Positions 1 through 8,222 of a DNA stretch of 37,933 nt are shown piece after piece (the first letter of the stretch is position 1; the number at the start of each line of letters is the position of its first letter). Below the pieces are notes generated by a model, which had not been told where the DNA came from, searched no databases, and saw only the letters and a program-made list of their open reading frames with translations. The translations under genes and the position numbers were made by a program. Source of the DNA: an uncultured Alphaproteobacteria bacterium (GTDB lineage: Bacteria > Pseudomonadota > Alphaproteobacteria > Rhizobiales > Rhizobiaceae); assembly GCA_929200315.1 (NCBI GenBank), contig CAKMZB010000005.1, forward strand, positions 184,124 to 222,056. Direction: 5' to 3'.

Positions 1-1
1 C

Positions 2-880
2 ATTAAGGCCGCTGCCGGCGGCGGTGGGCGCGGCATGCAGGTTGTCCAGAACGACAAAGACATGGAGGGTGCGCTTGCCAACACCCGCCGTGAGGCCGGT
101 GCCGCTTTTGGCGACGACTCTGTTTATATTGAGAAATACCTCGCCACCCCCCGGCATATTGAAGTCCAGGTTATGGGCGATGGAGCCGGGCGCGGTGTGC
201 ATCTTGGTGAACGTGATTGCTCGCTTCAACGCCGCCATCAGAAGGTCTTCGAAGAGGCCAACTCCCCTGCCCTTAACGCCGAGCAACGCGACGAGATTGG
301 CATGATCTGCGCTAATGCTATCGGCGATATGGGCTATTCCGGTGCGGGAACGATCGAGTTTCTCTACGAGAACGGCGAGTTCTATTTCATTGAGATGAAC
401 ACCCGTCTGCAGGTGGAACATCCGGTCACAGAAATGATCACCGGCATTGACCTCGTCAACGAGCAGCTGCGTGTCGCCTCCGGCGGCGGCATGTCTTTCA
501 ACCAGGGCGATGTAAACTTCACCGGCCACGCCATAGAATGCCGCATCAATGCGGAGAATGCTCGCACCTTCAGGCCATCTCCGGGCAAAATCACCCATTA
601 CCACCCGCCCGGTGGCTTGGGCATCCGTGTCGATTCGGGCGTGTTTTCCGGCTATTCCGTTCCGCCCTACTACGACAGCCTCATCGGCAAGCTCATCGTC
701 CATGGCCGCACCCGTGTCGAAGCTATGATGCGTCTTCGCCGCGCTCTGGATGAATTCGTCATCGACGGCATCGAGACCACCATTCCGCTCTTCCAGGATC
801 TGGTGACCAACCAGGACATTCAGGACGGCAACTACGACATCCACTGGCTGGAGCATTATCTGGCTGACAAGCAGGACTAG
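2..880 (+). CDS. accC: Biotin carboxylase subunit of acetyl-CoA carboxylase (5' end outside window)
   Basis: AccC carboxylates the biotin carried on AccB using ATP and bicarbonate, the first half-reaction of malonyl-CoA and fatty-acid synthesis in the cytoplasm. The frame is open from base 2 and starts in the glycine-rich ATP-grasp loop (KAAAGGGGRGM), so roughly the first 160 residues are missing. The visible part has the ATP-grasp core, including the catalytic stretch EMNTRLQVEHPVTE, and the biotin-carboxylase C-terminal domain (CRINAE; ...DSLIGKLIVHG). It ends with TAG at 878-880. The aat gene follows within a few bases on the same strand, an arrangement common in Hyphomicrobiales, where accB-accC precede aat. 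No damage is visible. Confidence 0.96.
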   Translation: MKAAAGGGGRGMQVVQNDKDMEGALANTRREAGAAFGDDSVYIEKYLATPRHIEVQVMGDGAGRGVHLGERDCSLQRRHQKVFEEANSPALNAEQRDEIGMICANAIGDMGYSGAGTIEFLYENGEFYFIEMNTRLQVEHPVTEMITGIDLVNEQLRVASGGGMSFNQGDVNFTGHAIECRINAENARTFRPSPGKITHYHPPGGLGIRVDSGVFSGYSVPPYYDSLIGKLIVHGRTRVEAMMRLRRALDEFVIDGIETTIPLFQDLVTNQDIQDGNYDIHWLEHYLADKQD

Positions 881-883
881 GTG

Positions 884-1513
884 ATGTCCGGCGGCATCTC
901 CGACCTTGTCATGGAGATCACACCGTCGGTTCTGCTGAAAGCCTATTCCTGCGGCATCTTCCCGATGGCCGAAAGCGCCGATGATACAGGGCTTTACTGG
1001 GTTGAACCGGAAATTCGCGGCATTCTACCTCTCGACCGGTTCCACGTCCCACGAAGCCTTGCAAAGGTCGTGCGGCAGAACCGCTTCGACATCCGCGTTG
1101 ATACCGCTTTTGCGGCAACCGTCTCAGCTTGCGCCGAGCCAACATCAGGCCGGCAGGACACCTGGATCAATCATCGCATTTTCGAACTTTATGTCGCCCT
1201 TCACCGTGCTGGCCACGCCCATTCTGTTGAGGTCTGGCAGAACGGCCAACTTGTAGGTGGATTATACGGCGTACGGATTGGCGGCGCGTTCTTTGGCGAG
1301 AGCATGTTCTCCAGGCGACCAAACGCTTCAAAAGTGGCACTGGTCCATCTGGTGGACCGGCTGCGGGCGGGCGGGTTTGTGTTGCTCGATACGCAGTTTT
1401 CCAACGCCCACCTGGTGCAGTTCGGCGTAGAGGAGATTAGCAAGGACGACTATTCAAAACACCTTGCGCAAGCCATTGAACTGGAAGCGGATTTTACCGC
1501 GATCGACGCTTAG
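884..1513 (+). CDS. aat: Leucyl/phenylalanyl-tRNA--protein transferase
   Basis: Aat transfers Leu or Phe from aminoacyl-tRNA to proteins with N-terminal Arg or Lys, marking them for ClpS/ClpAP (N-degron pathway). The protein, about 209 residues, shows the family signatures [12 protein letters not shown] near the N-terminus, [16 protein letters not shown], and [19 protein letters not shown] followed by [11 protein letters not shown] chose ATG 884 because AGGA lies 7 bases upstream; a GTG at 881 directly after the accC stop is the alternative. The coding region begins 3 bases after accC ends, so the two are probably co-transcribed. Its stop overlaps the stop of the opposing DUF2155 gene by four bases, leaving no room for a terminator between them. 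Confidence 0.95.
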   Translation: MSGGISDLVMEITPSVLLKAYSCGIFPMAESADDTGLYWVEPEIRGILPLDRFHVPRSLAKVVRQNRFDIRVDTAFAATVSACAEPTSGRQDTWINHRIFELYVALHRAGHAHSVEVWQNGQLVGGLYGVRIGGAFFGESMFSRRPNASKVALVHLVDRLRAGGFVLLDTQFSNAHLVQFGVEEISKDDYSKHLAQAIELEADFTAIDA

Positions 1514-1914
1514 CTTTCCGGCGGTGGGGGGATATCCGATTCCAGCTTGCACCCCTTTAGCCAAACATCGTTGACCGGGTGATCAACGGCATTAACGCCT
1601 GGGCTTTCTGCAAACATCCAGCCTGTGAAAATGCGCTCGATTTTGCGGTTGAGGGTTATCTCGTCGATCTCCAGAAAAGCGGTGGTTTTGGGCCGCTCCG
1701 TTACCGGACGCGAGTAACACACGCGCGGCGTAATCTCCAGGCGACCGAACTTCACCGTCTCTCCAACATAGACATCAAACTCTGTAATCCGACCGCTAAT
1801 TTTATCGAGACCGGCGAGGACAGCGACCGGATTTTCAATACGCTTGGGCGTTTCGTCTTGTGCAAAAGCAAACGAAGAGAAAAGCAGCGCGGTCAGGGTA
1901 ATCAGCAGGCGCAT
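1510..1914 (-). CDS. DUF2155 domain-containing periplasmic protein
   Basis: This is a small exported protein of about 134 residues. It has a clear signal peptide (hydrophobic [16 protein letters not shown], probable cleavage before QDE) followed by the DUF2155 core: [51 protein letters not shown]. Two conserved cysteines (in RVCYS and KGCK) could form a disulfide. Function is unknown. It sits next to aat in many Hyphomicrobiales, which supports the family call. The start at 1914 places the signal peptide at the N-terminus; a start at 1941 would add nine residues. It converges on aat with a four-base overlap. Confidence 0.88.
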   Translation of the reverse strand: MRLLITLTALLFSSFAFAQDETPKRIENPVAVLAGLDKISGRITEFDVYVGETVKFGRLEITPRVCYSRPVTERPKTTAFLEIDEITLNRKIERIFTGWMFAESPGVNAVDHPVNDVWLKGCKLESDIPPPPES

Positions 1915-1965
1915 GGGGCATCCCATTTGGTCGGTCGGCAAGGCATGTAACGGCGGATTGTGGCG

Positions 1966-2730
1966 TTAGGCGGGACGATGAGCGGCAAAACGAAGACGGA
2001 CATAATCCGCATGCCATTGTCCGACATCGTTTTTCAGGCTCGGCTCAAGGGCGGCAATGACCCGATCATAAGCCTCCGCCTCGCGCTCACCAAATTGCGC
2101 AAAAAACGGTCCACGCATGGTTTTCAACCAACCCCGTACGCCGGTGGGTAGCGGCGTTGGACGGGCAAACAGCGTGATGCGGTCCACGACCAGGCCTGCA
2201 TCTTCGAGCATGGTCTGCCAGGCCTTTGCGGTTGGGTAGGTGCCGGGTTGCGCGAGGGCAATATTGCCCTCCATCGCTTCACCAACCGCATACATGGCCG
2301 TGATAATCGCTGCTACATTGCCGTGGCCACCGAACTCACCGGCAAAGCGCCCGCCCGGCTTCAAAGCACGAGCAACGCCGCGGGCGACGGCAGGTTTGTC
2401 ATTCATCCAGTGAATTGCGGCGTTGGAAAAGACAGCATCGAATTCGTTATCGAATTCAAGCGCTTCGCCACTCATCACATGAGCATCAAGACCCGCGTGC
2501 CGCGCGCTGTTAACAAAACTCTCGCTGGTATCAACGCCAACAACCGTCGCTCCGGAAGCGGCAATTTCCGTCATCAGAGGCCCATCACCGCAGCCAAGAT
2601 CGAGCACCCGCTCGCCAGCTTGTGGCGCAAGCCAGGTCAGCACATCGCTGCCGTAATCCGTTACAAAACGAGTGTTCTCATCATAGGATGCGCTGTCCCA
2701 GGAGTTGGATGAACTTTCAAGAGCGCTCAA
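1966..2730 (-). CDS. Class I SAM-dependent methyltransferase (Tam-like)
   Basis: This is a Rossmann-fold methyltransferase. Motif I is VLDLGCGDGPL, the acidic end of strand 2 is VGVDTSESFV, and the NAAIHWM segment resembles trans-aconitate methyltransferase (Tam); the substrate is unknown. An open frame runs back to 2850, but the extra 40 residues are simply the overlapped NDUFA12 gene in another frame. I chose TTG at 2728-2730, which overlaps the NDUFA12 stop as TTGA and has GAGG about 10 bases upstream. This gives 254 residues, normal for the family. The overlap suggests translational coupling to the NDUFA12-like gene. A small-molecule carboxyl methyltransferase is plausible but not shown. 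Confidence 0.82.
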   Translation of the reverse strand: MSALESSSNSWDSASYDENTRFVTDYGSDVLTWLAPQAGERVLDLGCGDGPLMTEIAASGATVVGVDTSESFVNSARHAGLDAHVMSGEALEFDNEFDAVFSNAAIHWMNDKPAVARGVARALKPGGRFAGEFGGHGNVAAIITAMYAVGEAMEGNIALAQPGTYPTAKAWQTMLEDAGLVVDRITLFARPTPLPTGVRGWLKTMRGPFFAQFGEREAEAYDRVIAALEPSLKNDVGQWHADYVRLRFAAHRPA

Positions 2731-3104
2731 GGGGTCCAGGCCTCGTAGCCGCCAACTTTGTCCTCGCGCTTGGTCTGGCCTCCAATGGCACCAGCTGGGC
2801 GGTAGGCTAGCGGTGTGCCGGTCATGTTCGGCACATGTGGCAATTCCCATTCGCGGGCTTCGTAATTTTCTTCAGAAGGTGCAACATCCGTGCGGTGGTG
2901 GATCCAACCGTGCCAACCAGAAGGTATTGAACTTGCGTCAATTTCTCCGTTGTAGATGACCCAACGGCGGTCGTCGGCGGAGCGATAGTAGATGTTGCCA
3001 GCGGGATCTTCGCCTACCTTCTCACCCTTGCGCCAGGTGAAGAAGCGTGTCGCCAACGTGTTGGTGTGCCACCAGGTAAAGAACTGAAGCAGAAAGTTTT
3101 TCAC
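2727..3104 (-). CDS. NDUFA12-like complex I accessory subunit
   Basis: This is a homologue of the 17.2-kDa accessory subunit of mitochondrial complex I, found in alphaproteobacteria at the inner-membrane NADH:quinone oxidoreductase. Family features are FFTWW near the N-terminus, TRFFTWRKGEKVGEDPAGN, RRWVIYNGEIDAS and PSGWHGWIHH. A longer frame opens at 3152, but homologues begin with a K-N-F-L-L-Q-F motif, so I chose GTG at 3102-3104 with GAAGG 10 bases upstream. That gives 125 residues. It lies downstream of gatB on the same strand and overlaps the methyltransferase start. Confidence 0.92.
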   Translation of the reverse strand: MKNFLLQFFTWWHTNTLATRFFTWRKGEKVGEDPAGNIYYRSADDRRWVIYNGEIDASSIPSGWHGWIHHRTDVAPSEENYEAREWELPHVPNMTGTPLAYRPAGAIGGQTKREDKVGGYEAWTP

Positions 3105-3170
3105 GTATTCAAAGCCTTCAAAGTGGCGGGGTGCGCGCACCCCTCTTAGCACGCCTTTGGTGCGGATAAA

Positions 3171-4664
3171 CTAGCTGTCGATCTTGGCGCGCAGCATTTC
3201 ATTGACGGCCTTGGGGTTCGCCTTGCCCTTGGTGGCGGCCATTACCTGGCCGACGAACCAACCGATGAGCGCCGGTTTCTCCTTAGCTTGTTGAACTTTC
3301 TCAGGATTTTCAGCGATGACGGCATCGACCGCAGCCTCAATCGCGCCAGTATCGGTGACCTGCGCCATGCCGCGTTTTTCGACTATTTCGGAAGGGTCTC
3401 CGCCCTCGTTCCAGACGATTTCAAACAAGTCTTTTGCGATCTTGCCACTGATCGTCCCCTTGGAGATTAACTCAATAATTCCAGCAAGTTGATCGCCACT
3501 AACGGGGCTATCCGTGATGGCAGTTCCGGCCTTGTTGAGAGCCCCCAGCAGGTCGTTGATAACCCAGTTTGCAGCCAGAATCGGGTCGACCCTTTCCCAA
3601 ATAGCCTCGAAATATTGTGAAATAGCCCCCTCCGATACCAAAATGGAGGCGTTGTATTCGCTGATACCCGCCTCCATGAAGCGCGCCCGCTTTTCATCGG
3701 GAAGCTCGGGAAGCGATGCGGCGATTTCGGCTACAAAAGCATCGTCAAATTCCACCGGCAGCAAATCAGGGTCCGGGAAATATCGATAGTCATGCGCCTC
3801 TTCCTTGGAACGCATGGAGCGGGTTTCACCCTTCACCGGATCAAACAGCCGCGTCTCCTGATCGATGGAGCCACCTTCCTCCAAAATTTCGATCTGGCGG
3901 CGGGCCTCATAATCAATCGCCTGGCCCATGAAGCGGATGGAGTTCACGTTCTTGATTTCGCAGCGCGTGCCGAACTCGCCACCAGGCTTGCGCACCGAAA
4001 CGTTGACATCTGCCCGCATGGAACCCTGGTCCATATTGCCATCACAAGTGCCGAGGTAGCGCAGGATCGAGCGCAGCTTGGTGAGATAGGCCTTCGCCTC
4101 ATCAATGGAGCGAATGTCGGGTTTTGAGACAATCTCCATCAGCGCGACGCCGGAGCGGTTTAAGTCTACAAAGCTCATGGTCGGGTGCTGGTCGTGCATC
4201 GACTTGCCGGCATCCTGCTCCAGATGCAGCCGCTCAATACCGATCTCCACGCTCTCAAAATTGCCCTGAGGGTCCGGCCCCACCTGCACCGCAACGGTGC
4301 CTTCGCCGACGATTGGGTGGTAAAGCTGGCTGATCTGATAGCCCTGCGGCAGGTCGGGGTAGAAATAGTTTTTGCGGTCAAAGGTGCTGAGCTTGTTGAT
4401 CTGCGCCTTCAGGCCAAGTCCGGTCTTCACAGCCTGGCGCACGCAATGCTCGTTCACCACCGGCAACATGCCGGGCATGGCGGCATCCACCAGCGAAACA
4501 TGGCTGTTCTGCTCGGCACCAAACCCGGTGGAGGCGCCAGAAAACAGCTTTGCTTCCGATGTCACCTGCGCGTGGACTTCAAGCCCGATCACGAGTTCCC
4601 ACGGATGGTCTTCGCCTAGGAAAAAGTGGGCTTCGTTGGGGGTGCGGGTATCGACGAGGGACAT
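3171..4664 (-). CDS. gatB: Asp-tRNA(Asn)/Glu-tRNA(Gln) amidotransferase subunit B
   Basis: GatB activates mischarged Glu-tRNA(Gln) and Asp-tRNA(Asn) with ATP, so that ammonia released by GatA converts them to Gln- and Asn-tRNA. Visible features are the N-terminal GatB/E catalytic domain ([33 protein letters not shown]) and the C-terminal GatB/YqeY helical domain ending near AVNEML. The frame is open to 4748, but homologues begin close to the MSLVDTRTP stretch, so I set the start at 4664 (497 residues); 4700 is the alternative. Neither has a strong ribosome-binding site. In this genome gatB is separated from gatC-gatA by about 4.3 kb of accessory genes. Confidence 0.95.
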   Translation of the reverse strand: MSLVDTRTPNEAHFFLGEDHPWELVIGLEVHAQVTSEAKLFSGASTGFGAEQNSHVSLVDAAMPGMLPVVNEHCVRQAVKTGLGLKAQINKLSTFDRKNYFYPDLPQGYQISQLYHPIVGEGTVAVQVGPDPQGNFESVEIGIERLHLEQDAGKSMHDQHPTMSFVDLNRSGVALMEIVSKPDIRSIDEAKAYLTKLRSILRYLGTCDGNMDQGSMRADVNVSVRKPGGEFGTRCEIKNVNSIRFMGQAIDYEARRQIEILEEGGSIDQETRLFDPVKGETRSMRSKEEAHDYRYFPDPDLLPVEFDDAFVAEIAASLPELPDEKRARFMEAGISEYNASILVSEGAISQYFEAIWERVDPILAANWVINDLLGALNKAGTAITDSPVSGDQLAGIIELISKGTISGKIAKDLFEIVWNEGGDPSEIVEKRGMAQVTDTGAIEAAVDAVIAENPEKVQQAKEKPALIGWFVGQVMAATKGKANPKAVNEMLRAKIDS

Positions 4665-4802
4665 GGGCGACAGGTGTGGCAAAAGGTGATGCGTCTCCAT
4701 AGGTCGCAAGCGCCCCGGCGGCAAGCAATCACAGCCAGAAGGCAGCACAGAACGCGCCCCTTTTTTCAGGCACCCTGACTGCCCATCTTAGCAGGAGTTA
4801 AG

Positions 4803-5306
4803 ATGCAAGGGATTATCATGAGCAAAGCAGCAAGCCCCAGCGGCGTCACCATCGGCCACGTCCATCTGCGCGTGTCTGATCTGGAGCGGTCTATCAGCTT
4901 CTACAAAGACGTGATCGGGCTGACCATCACCACGCGCTATGGCGATGAGGCGGCCTTTATGTCTTTTGACGGCTACCACCACCATCTGGGCCTCAACACT
5001 TGGGCGAGCAAAGGCGGCGCTCCTGCCCCGGCGGGCCATCCGGGGCTGTTTCATGTGGCGTTTCTCTATCCCGACAGGGCCGCGCTCGGGACCGCAATCA
5101 AACGGGTTGCGGATGCGGGCGTGGTGCTGACGGGTGCTGCGGATCACGGCGTGAGTGAGGCGGTCTATTTGGATGATCCGGACGGGAACGGGATTGAGCT
5201 TTATCGAGATCGGCCAAAGGCGGAGTGGAAATACAACGACGACGGCTCGCTGGTGCTGATGAATGAGCGGTTGGATGTGGCGGGGATTGTGGGGAATTCC
5301 ACTTGA
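4803..5306 (+). CDS. VOC-family (glyoxalase / extradiol dioxygenase-like) protein
   Basis: This is a single vicinal-oxygen-chelate domain protein of 167 residues. It has the beta-alpha-beta-beta-beta pattern starting GHVHLRVSDLERSISFYKD and ending DPDGNGIELYRDR. Likely metal ligands are His21, His84 (FHVAF) and Glu132 (IELY). The order resembles CatE/2,3-dihydroxybiphenyl-dioxygenase-like proteins, but VOC substrates cannot be read from sequence. ATG 4803 has AGGAG five bases upstream; ATG 4818 is also possible with AAGGG six bases upstream. It is transcribed divergently from gatB and converges on a hypothetical gene with a 7-base gap. It may not belong functionally with its neighbours. Confidence 0.85.
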   Translation: MQGIIMSKAASPSGVTIGHVHLRVSDLERSISFYKDVIGLTITTRYGDEAAFMSFDGYHHHLGLNTWASKGGAPAPAGHPGLFHVAFLYPDRAALGTAIKRVADAGVVLTGAADHGVSEAVYLDDPDGNGIELYRDRPKAEWKYNDDGSLVLMNERLDVAGIVGNST

Positions 5307-5313
5307 TGGACTG

Positions 5314-6159
5314 TTAACCGCTGCACACGCTTCTTTTGAAACCAATCTCATAAGTGCGTGTGGGAACGTCTTTTAGGGACGAAGAAACGATAATAATGGC
5401 CCCCTCCGCCCCATGTGGCTCCAGATCGAAGACCACTGGACTTGTCGAAGATCGCCCACCGAAGACCTCGAACCCGAAATTTCGCACACTAAAGCGGGAG
5501 GCATTCGCAACACGACGCCTTACGCTCCGGCCACCAATATACAAACGGTCCGTCCAGGTATCGATCCTACGGGACCCTCTCTCGGCGTGGTAGCTGTCTG
5601 TCTCTAAAAAGGCATGGAAGTCGCCAATGGCAGTGGCAGCATCCTCTCGGCCCTGCTCCTGATCAACGCTGTTTCCATGCATCTCCAACAACTGGCTCAA
5701 ATCGATTTCAAACTCATCAGGTACACGCCGATAGTCGCGCACTTGAGCGTTGCTGGCATCGTACCAGGCGCTGTCGTTTCTATACAAATGAAGCTCGGTT
5801 TGCGTCGGAGCACTGTCCCGATCACGAAAATTATGAAAATGGGCAATGCGAATGCTGAAATAGGCTCTATCCCCGATATGTTTTTCGCTTCTGTGATTTA
5901 TCACGAGGTAAGAACGCCTATCATCGAGGAAATTGCAGCGCCTCTCGCCCAAAACGAAGTAAGAGCGGTAATAATCCGCTTGGCTCCGCGTGCGCGCGCC
6001 TCTCACCACAGCCAGAGAACCCAAGCCTCGATCTTGAAAGAATTCGGGCTTGCTGATGTTTTCTGAAAGCGCGGCATCGACGTGCGCAAACAGCGAGAAA
6101 CTGCTGACAACTACCCCAAAAAATAGAAACCTTTTCCCTCGTTCTGCCAAAATATTCAT
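5314..6159 (-). CDS. Hypothetical secreted protein, second gene of a coupled pair
   Basis: I do not recognise this 281-residue protein. It begins with a basic stretch (RGKR) and a hydrophobic segment (FLFFGVVVSSFSLFA) typical of a signal peptide, so export across the inner membrane is likely. The mature part is charged, rich in Arg, Asp, Ser and Tyr, and has only two cysteines (in RRCNF and the last residues, SVCSG), which may pair. No enzyme motif is seen. Its ATG overlaps the stop of the upstream membrane protein as ATGA, so the two are probably made together. The DNA looks AT-richer than the flanking gat genes, consistent with acquired DNA. Confidence 0.6.
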   Translation of the reverse strand: MNILAERGKRFLFFGVVVSSFSLFAHVDAALSENISKPEFFQDRGLGSLAVVRGARTRSQADYYRSYFVLGERRCNFLDDRRSYLVINHRSEKHIGDRAYFSIRIAHFHNFRDRDSAPTQTELHLYRNDSAWYDASNAQVRDYRRVPDEFEIDLSQLLEMHGNSVDQEQGREDAATAIGDFHAFLETDSYHAERGSRRIDTWTDRLYIGGRSVRRRVANASRFSVRNFGFEVFGGRSSTSPVVFDLEPHGAEGAIIIVSSSLKDVPTRTYEIGFKRSVCSG

Positions 6160-6515
6160 GGGTTCTTGTTCCCGCTCTTTATTTTGAGAGCCACTAGTGG
6201 GACCATCAGATTTACAATGATAATCGCAACAAAGGGCAAAACGCGTTCCTGACCAACGAGGTCAAAGCGATCGATTGCGATGTTCCAACACCAAACGGGA
6301 AACAGAATAAATGATGAAAAAACGACTCCAAGAATGATCTTCATCTCATAAATGAAATATTGATAAAGTGCGCATGTGGCGGTCAGCAGCAGGCATGTCC
6401 CAACAACCCACCAGAAGCTTTGATCGCTGTTTGGCAGGACAGTGTTGATCGCAAGAAAGGCTGCCGTCACTTCGGCCGGAAGCACTTTACGTATCGCATC
6501 GACGTATTCGCTCAA
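6156..6515 (-). CDS. Hypothetical small membrane protein, first gene of a coupled pair
   Basis: This 119-residue protein is not recognised. It is strongly hydrophobic, with three clear membrane segments, around residues 34-54 (SFWWVVGTCLLLTATCALYQ), 58-77 and 92-110. A weaker hydrophobic stretch lies near residues 12-28. The first in-frame start is a TTG at 6515 preceded by GGGGTAAA; no ATG is available upstream before a stop codon. It overlaps the following secreted-protein gene by four bases, suggesting the two products act together at the envelope. The 379-base non-coding region upstream could carry its promoter. Confidence 0.5.
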   Translation of the reverse strand: MSEYVDAIRKVLPAEVTAAFLAINTVLPNSDQSFWWVVGTCLLLTATCALYQYFIYEMKIILGVVFSSFILFPVWCWNIAIDRFDLVGQERVLPFVAIIIVNLMVPLVALKIKSGNKNP

Positions 6516-6667
6516 TTTACCCCGTCCCAGGTCTGCGCATGGCCCGAAGAGCTCCGGTTCAGACAGATGTCACGCCCACTTTTTGGGTATCGCGACCATG
6601 CGGCAATCAGCTTTGACTAAACTGTGGCAAACCGAAAAACGAAATGCAACCTAGAGTTGGTTTTGAT

Positions 6668-6681
6668 AAGATTGCAATCTT
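6668..6681. promoter_or_regulatory. 14-bp perfect palindrome, possible operator
   Basis: AAGATTGCAATCTT is perfectly self-complementary and lies about 150 bases upstream of the TTG start of the secreted/membrane gene pair. Size and symmetry fit a dimeric HTH regulator site, but no regulator gene is adjacent and the site occurs only once here. A chance palindrome is possible. Confidence 0.3.
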
Positions 6682-6746
6682 CTGATCGCATATGGCAGAC
6701 TGCGAACCGTCACCTGATCAGGGCGGCGCTCATTATGCGGTCCCAA

Positions 6747-6770
6747 TCCTACGCCCCCTCCTACGCCCCC
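6747..6770. repeat. Tandem 12-bp direct repeat (two exact copies)
   Basis: Two adjacent copies of TCCTACGCCCCC occupy this stretch, followed by CTCG. They fall in the non-coding gap of the accessory block. Likely replication slippage; no function is implied. Confidence 0.7.
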
Positions 6771-6894
6771 CTCGAAAGCCGCCGCCGAATGTGAATGGAT
6801 GGATGGGAATCTGATTCAGCCGACCGTGCCACCCAGGCGATACGACAAGCAGTTCCAGAATGTCTTCCCATCAAAGGGAGATGCCGCAGCGCCC

Positions 6895-7587
6895 CTACCC
6901 CAACCGCCCGTAAAACGTCATCCGCGCATCCTCAGACAGCGCAATACCCGGCTCGCTGTTATAGGCGAGCACCGCGAGGATGCGTGTCGTGTCGCTTTCG
7001 TTGGGGGAGACGCGGTGGATGGCGTCGCGGCCTCTGAACAGAACGAGCGTGCCCGGCTCGATCTCCGCGACTTGCGGCTCCAACCGCCCGTCGAGCAAAG
7101 CGGCGATGCCCTCCTCGTCCACCTCGCCGGTGGCGGAGTTGCGCAGGCCCGGCACATATTCAAACCGCCCGCCCGCATCAGGCTTTTGGATCAGAAGCGT
7201 GATCGCAAATTCCGAATTGTCGAAATGCCAGCCCAGCTCCTGGCCCCGCTCGGCGTAATGCACGTTGATGGAGGACAGCGGGTCCGCATAGGAGTAGAGC
7301 GCCGTCTCGCCGGTTTGCTCCATGATAAAGGCGCGGAACTCGTCGCTGTCATAGAGCGCGCGAAGGGGTGAGTTGGCGGGCACATCATCATCGCAAATGC
7401 AGCCCTTCGACGATGTGACCATGCGGTTGCGGACCTGGTCCGGCGGGAGGGATGGGTCCGGCGGGGTGAGAAAGACGGAATGCGGCGTGGCGGTGAAATA
7501 GGCTTTGTCGGCAGCGGCGTGGGCCTCAGCCTGGATTTGGGCGAGGGTGTCGGCGGGGATGAAGTTGGGGGAGAGGTGTACGGTCAT
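6895..7587 (-). CDS. 2-oxoglutarate/Fe(II)-dependent oxygenase
   Basis: This 230-residue cupin-fold oxygenase shows a complete iron-binding facial triad: His121 and Asp123 (GWHFDNSEF) and His191 (DAIHRVSP), with Arg202 (DTTRILAV) positioned to bind 2-oxoglutarate. The segments FAITLLIQ, GRFEYVPG and GTLVLFRGRDAIHRV resemble the family that includes ArpA-type proteins and the amino-acid radical halogenases of the BesD type. Those halogenases replace the Asp with Gly; here Asp is present, so hydroxylation (or another oxygenase reaction) is expected instead. The substrate is unknown. The gene stands alone on the minus strand, with a 50-base gap after the HEPN gene. Confidence 0.82.
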   Translation of the reverse strand: MTVHLSPNFIPADTLAQIQAEAHAAADKAYFTATPHSVFLTPPDPSLPPDQVRNRMVTSSKGCICDDDVPANSPLRALYDSDEFRAFIMEQTGETALYSYADPLSSINVHYAERGQELGWHFDNSEFAITLLIQKPDAGGRFEYVPGLRNSATGEVDEEGIAALLDGRLEPQVAEIEPGTLVLFRGRDAIHRVSPNESDTTRILAVLAYNSEPGIALSEDARMTFYGRLG

Positions 7588-7637
7588 GTTGTTTCCATTT
7601 AGGCACCTTCAACGCCCAGCTCATTGTTCCCAATTGA

Positions 7638-8222
7638 TTAGGTTGAAACCTGACTAGTCCAGTCTCTCAAAAATGTGCCTAGACGAGCCACGTCCCTACG
7701 CGACAGAGATCCGCTGTGCATAATGACGTTTCTTGATCTTTCGACGACATCAAAAACGCCAGATGCCCACTCAAGATCATGTATAAACGGCTCGAACAGC
7801 GCATAGTTGTTGCGGATAATGTTTATCAGGTTTGGCAGCATCGTGTAGTTAATCGGGTCGCTACCTCTTTGAACGTGCCATTTTACCTTTTCCTCATTTT
7901 CTTGACGTTCGGCAGCTTGCTTTTTGATGGTTGCAGAGACTCCTTGTTCCCACCAATCTTCCTGAAATTCTTCAGAAAGCGTCTTAACGATCATTTCACG
8001 CACTGAATTCTCGAAGGTGGCGACCGCTACATATACATAGGCCATCTGCTCCGCCGATGTCACGAGCCCCTCATCAAACAGTTCAATACCGAGAAGTTCA
8101 GGGTAGTTTGAGCCTACGTCAGATCGTGAGCGCCTCGTTTTGCGGCCAATTCCATCAAGCGCTGCTTCGGCAAGCTGACCAGAAAAGGCGAACGCATAAA
8201 TGTCTCGCGGGTTATCTATCAC
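7638..8222 (-). CDS. Swt1-type HEPN domain protein, likely RNase effector
   Basis: This 194-residue protein resembles the Swt1-family HEPN domain. The second half is helical, with DWWEQGV near residue 89, INYTMLPNLINII, and ERSRNVIMHSG containing Arg164-Asn165-x3-His169, an intact RX4H motif as in HEPN ribonucleases of toxin-antitoxin and abortive-infection systems. The GTG start at 8220-8222 overlaps the stop of the upstream DUF5343 gene (GTGA), so synthesis is probably coupled. The DNA appears AT-richer than surrounding housekeeping genes. Family knowledge suggests cleavage of RNA when triggered; the target and trigger are unknown. Confidence 0.75.
   Translation of the reverse strand: MIDNPRDIYAFAFSGQLAEAALDGIGRKTRRSRSDVGSNYPELLGIELFDEGLVTSAEQMAYVYVAVATFENSVREMIVKTLSEEFQEDWWEQGVSATIKKQAAERQENEEKVKWHVQRGSDPINYTMLPNLINIIRNNYALFEPFIHDLEWASGVFDVVERSRNVIMHSGSLSRRDVARLGTFLRDWTSQVST

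Larger units (their letters stand above)
6516..6894. other. 379-base non-coding region with a 14-bp palindrome and a tandem repeat
   Basis: No convincing gene lies here. The right end follows the stop of the 2OG oxygenase and the left end precedes the start of the small membrane protein, so promoter elements for the minus-strand pair are expected. Visible structure includes a 14-base perfect palindrome at 6668-6681, a 12-base tandem repeat at 6747-6770, a 10-base palindrome CCTGATCAGG near 6713-6722, and GGAT repeats near 6796-6808. No convincing -35/-10 pair was found. Confidence 0.6.

Noticed and set aside
6747-6770. Tandem repeat as part of a CRISPR array or iteron origin
   Set aside because: Only two adjacent 12-base copies, no spacers, and no cas or rep genes nearby.
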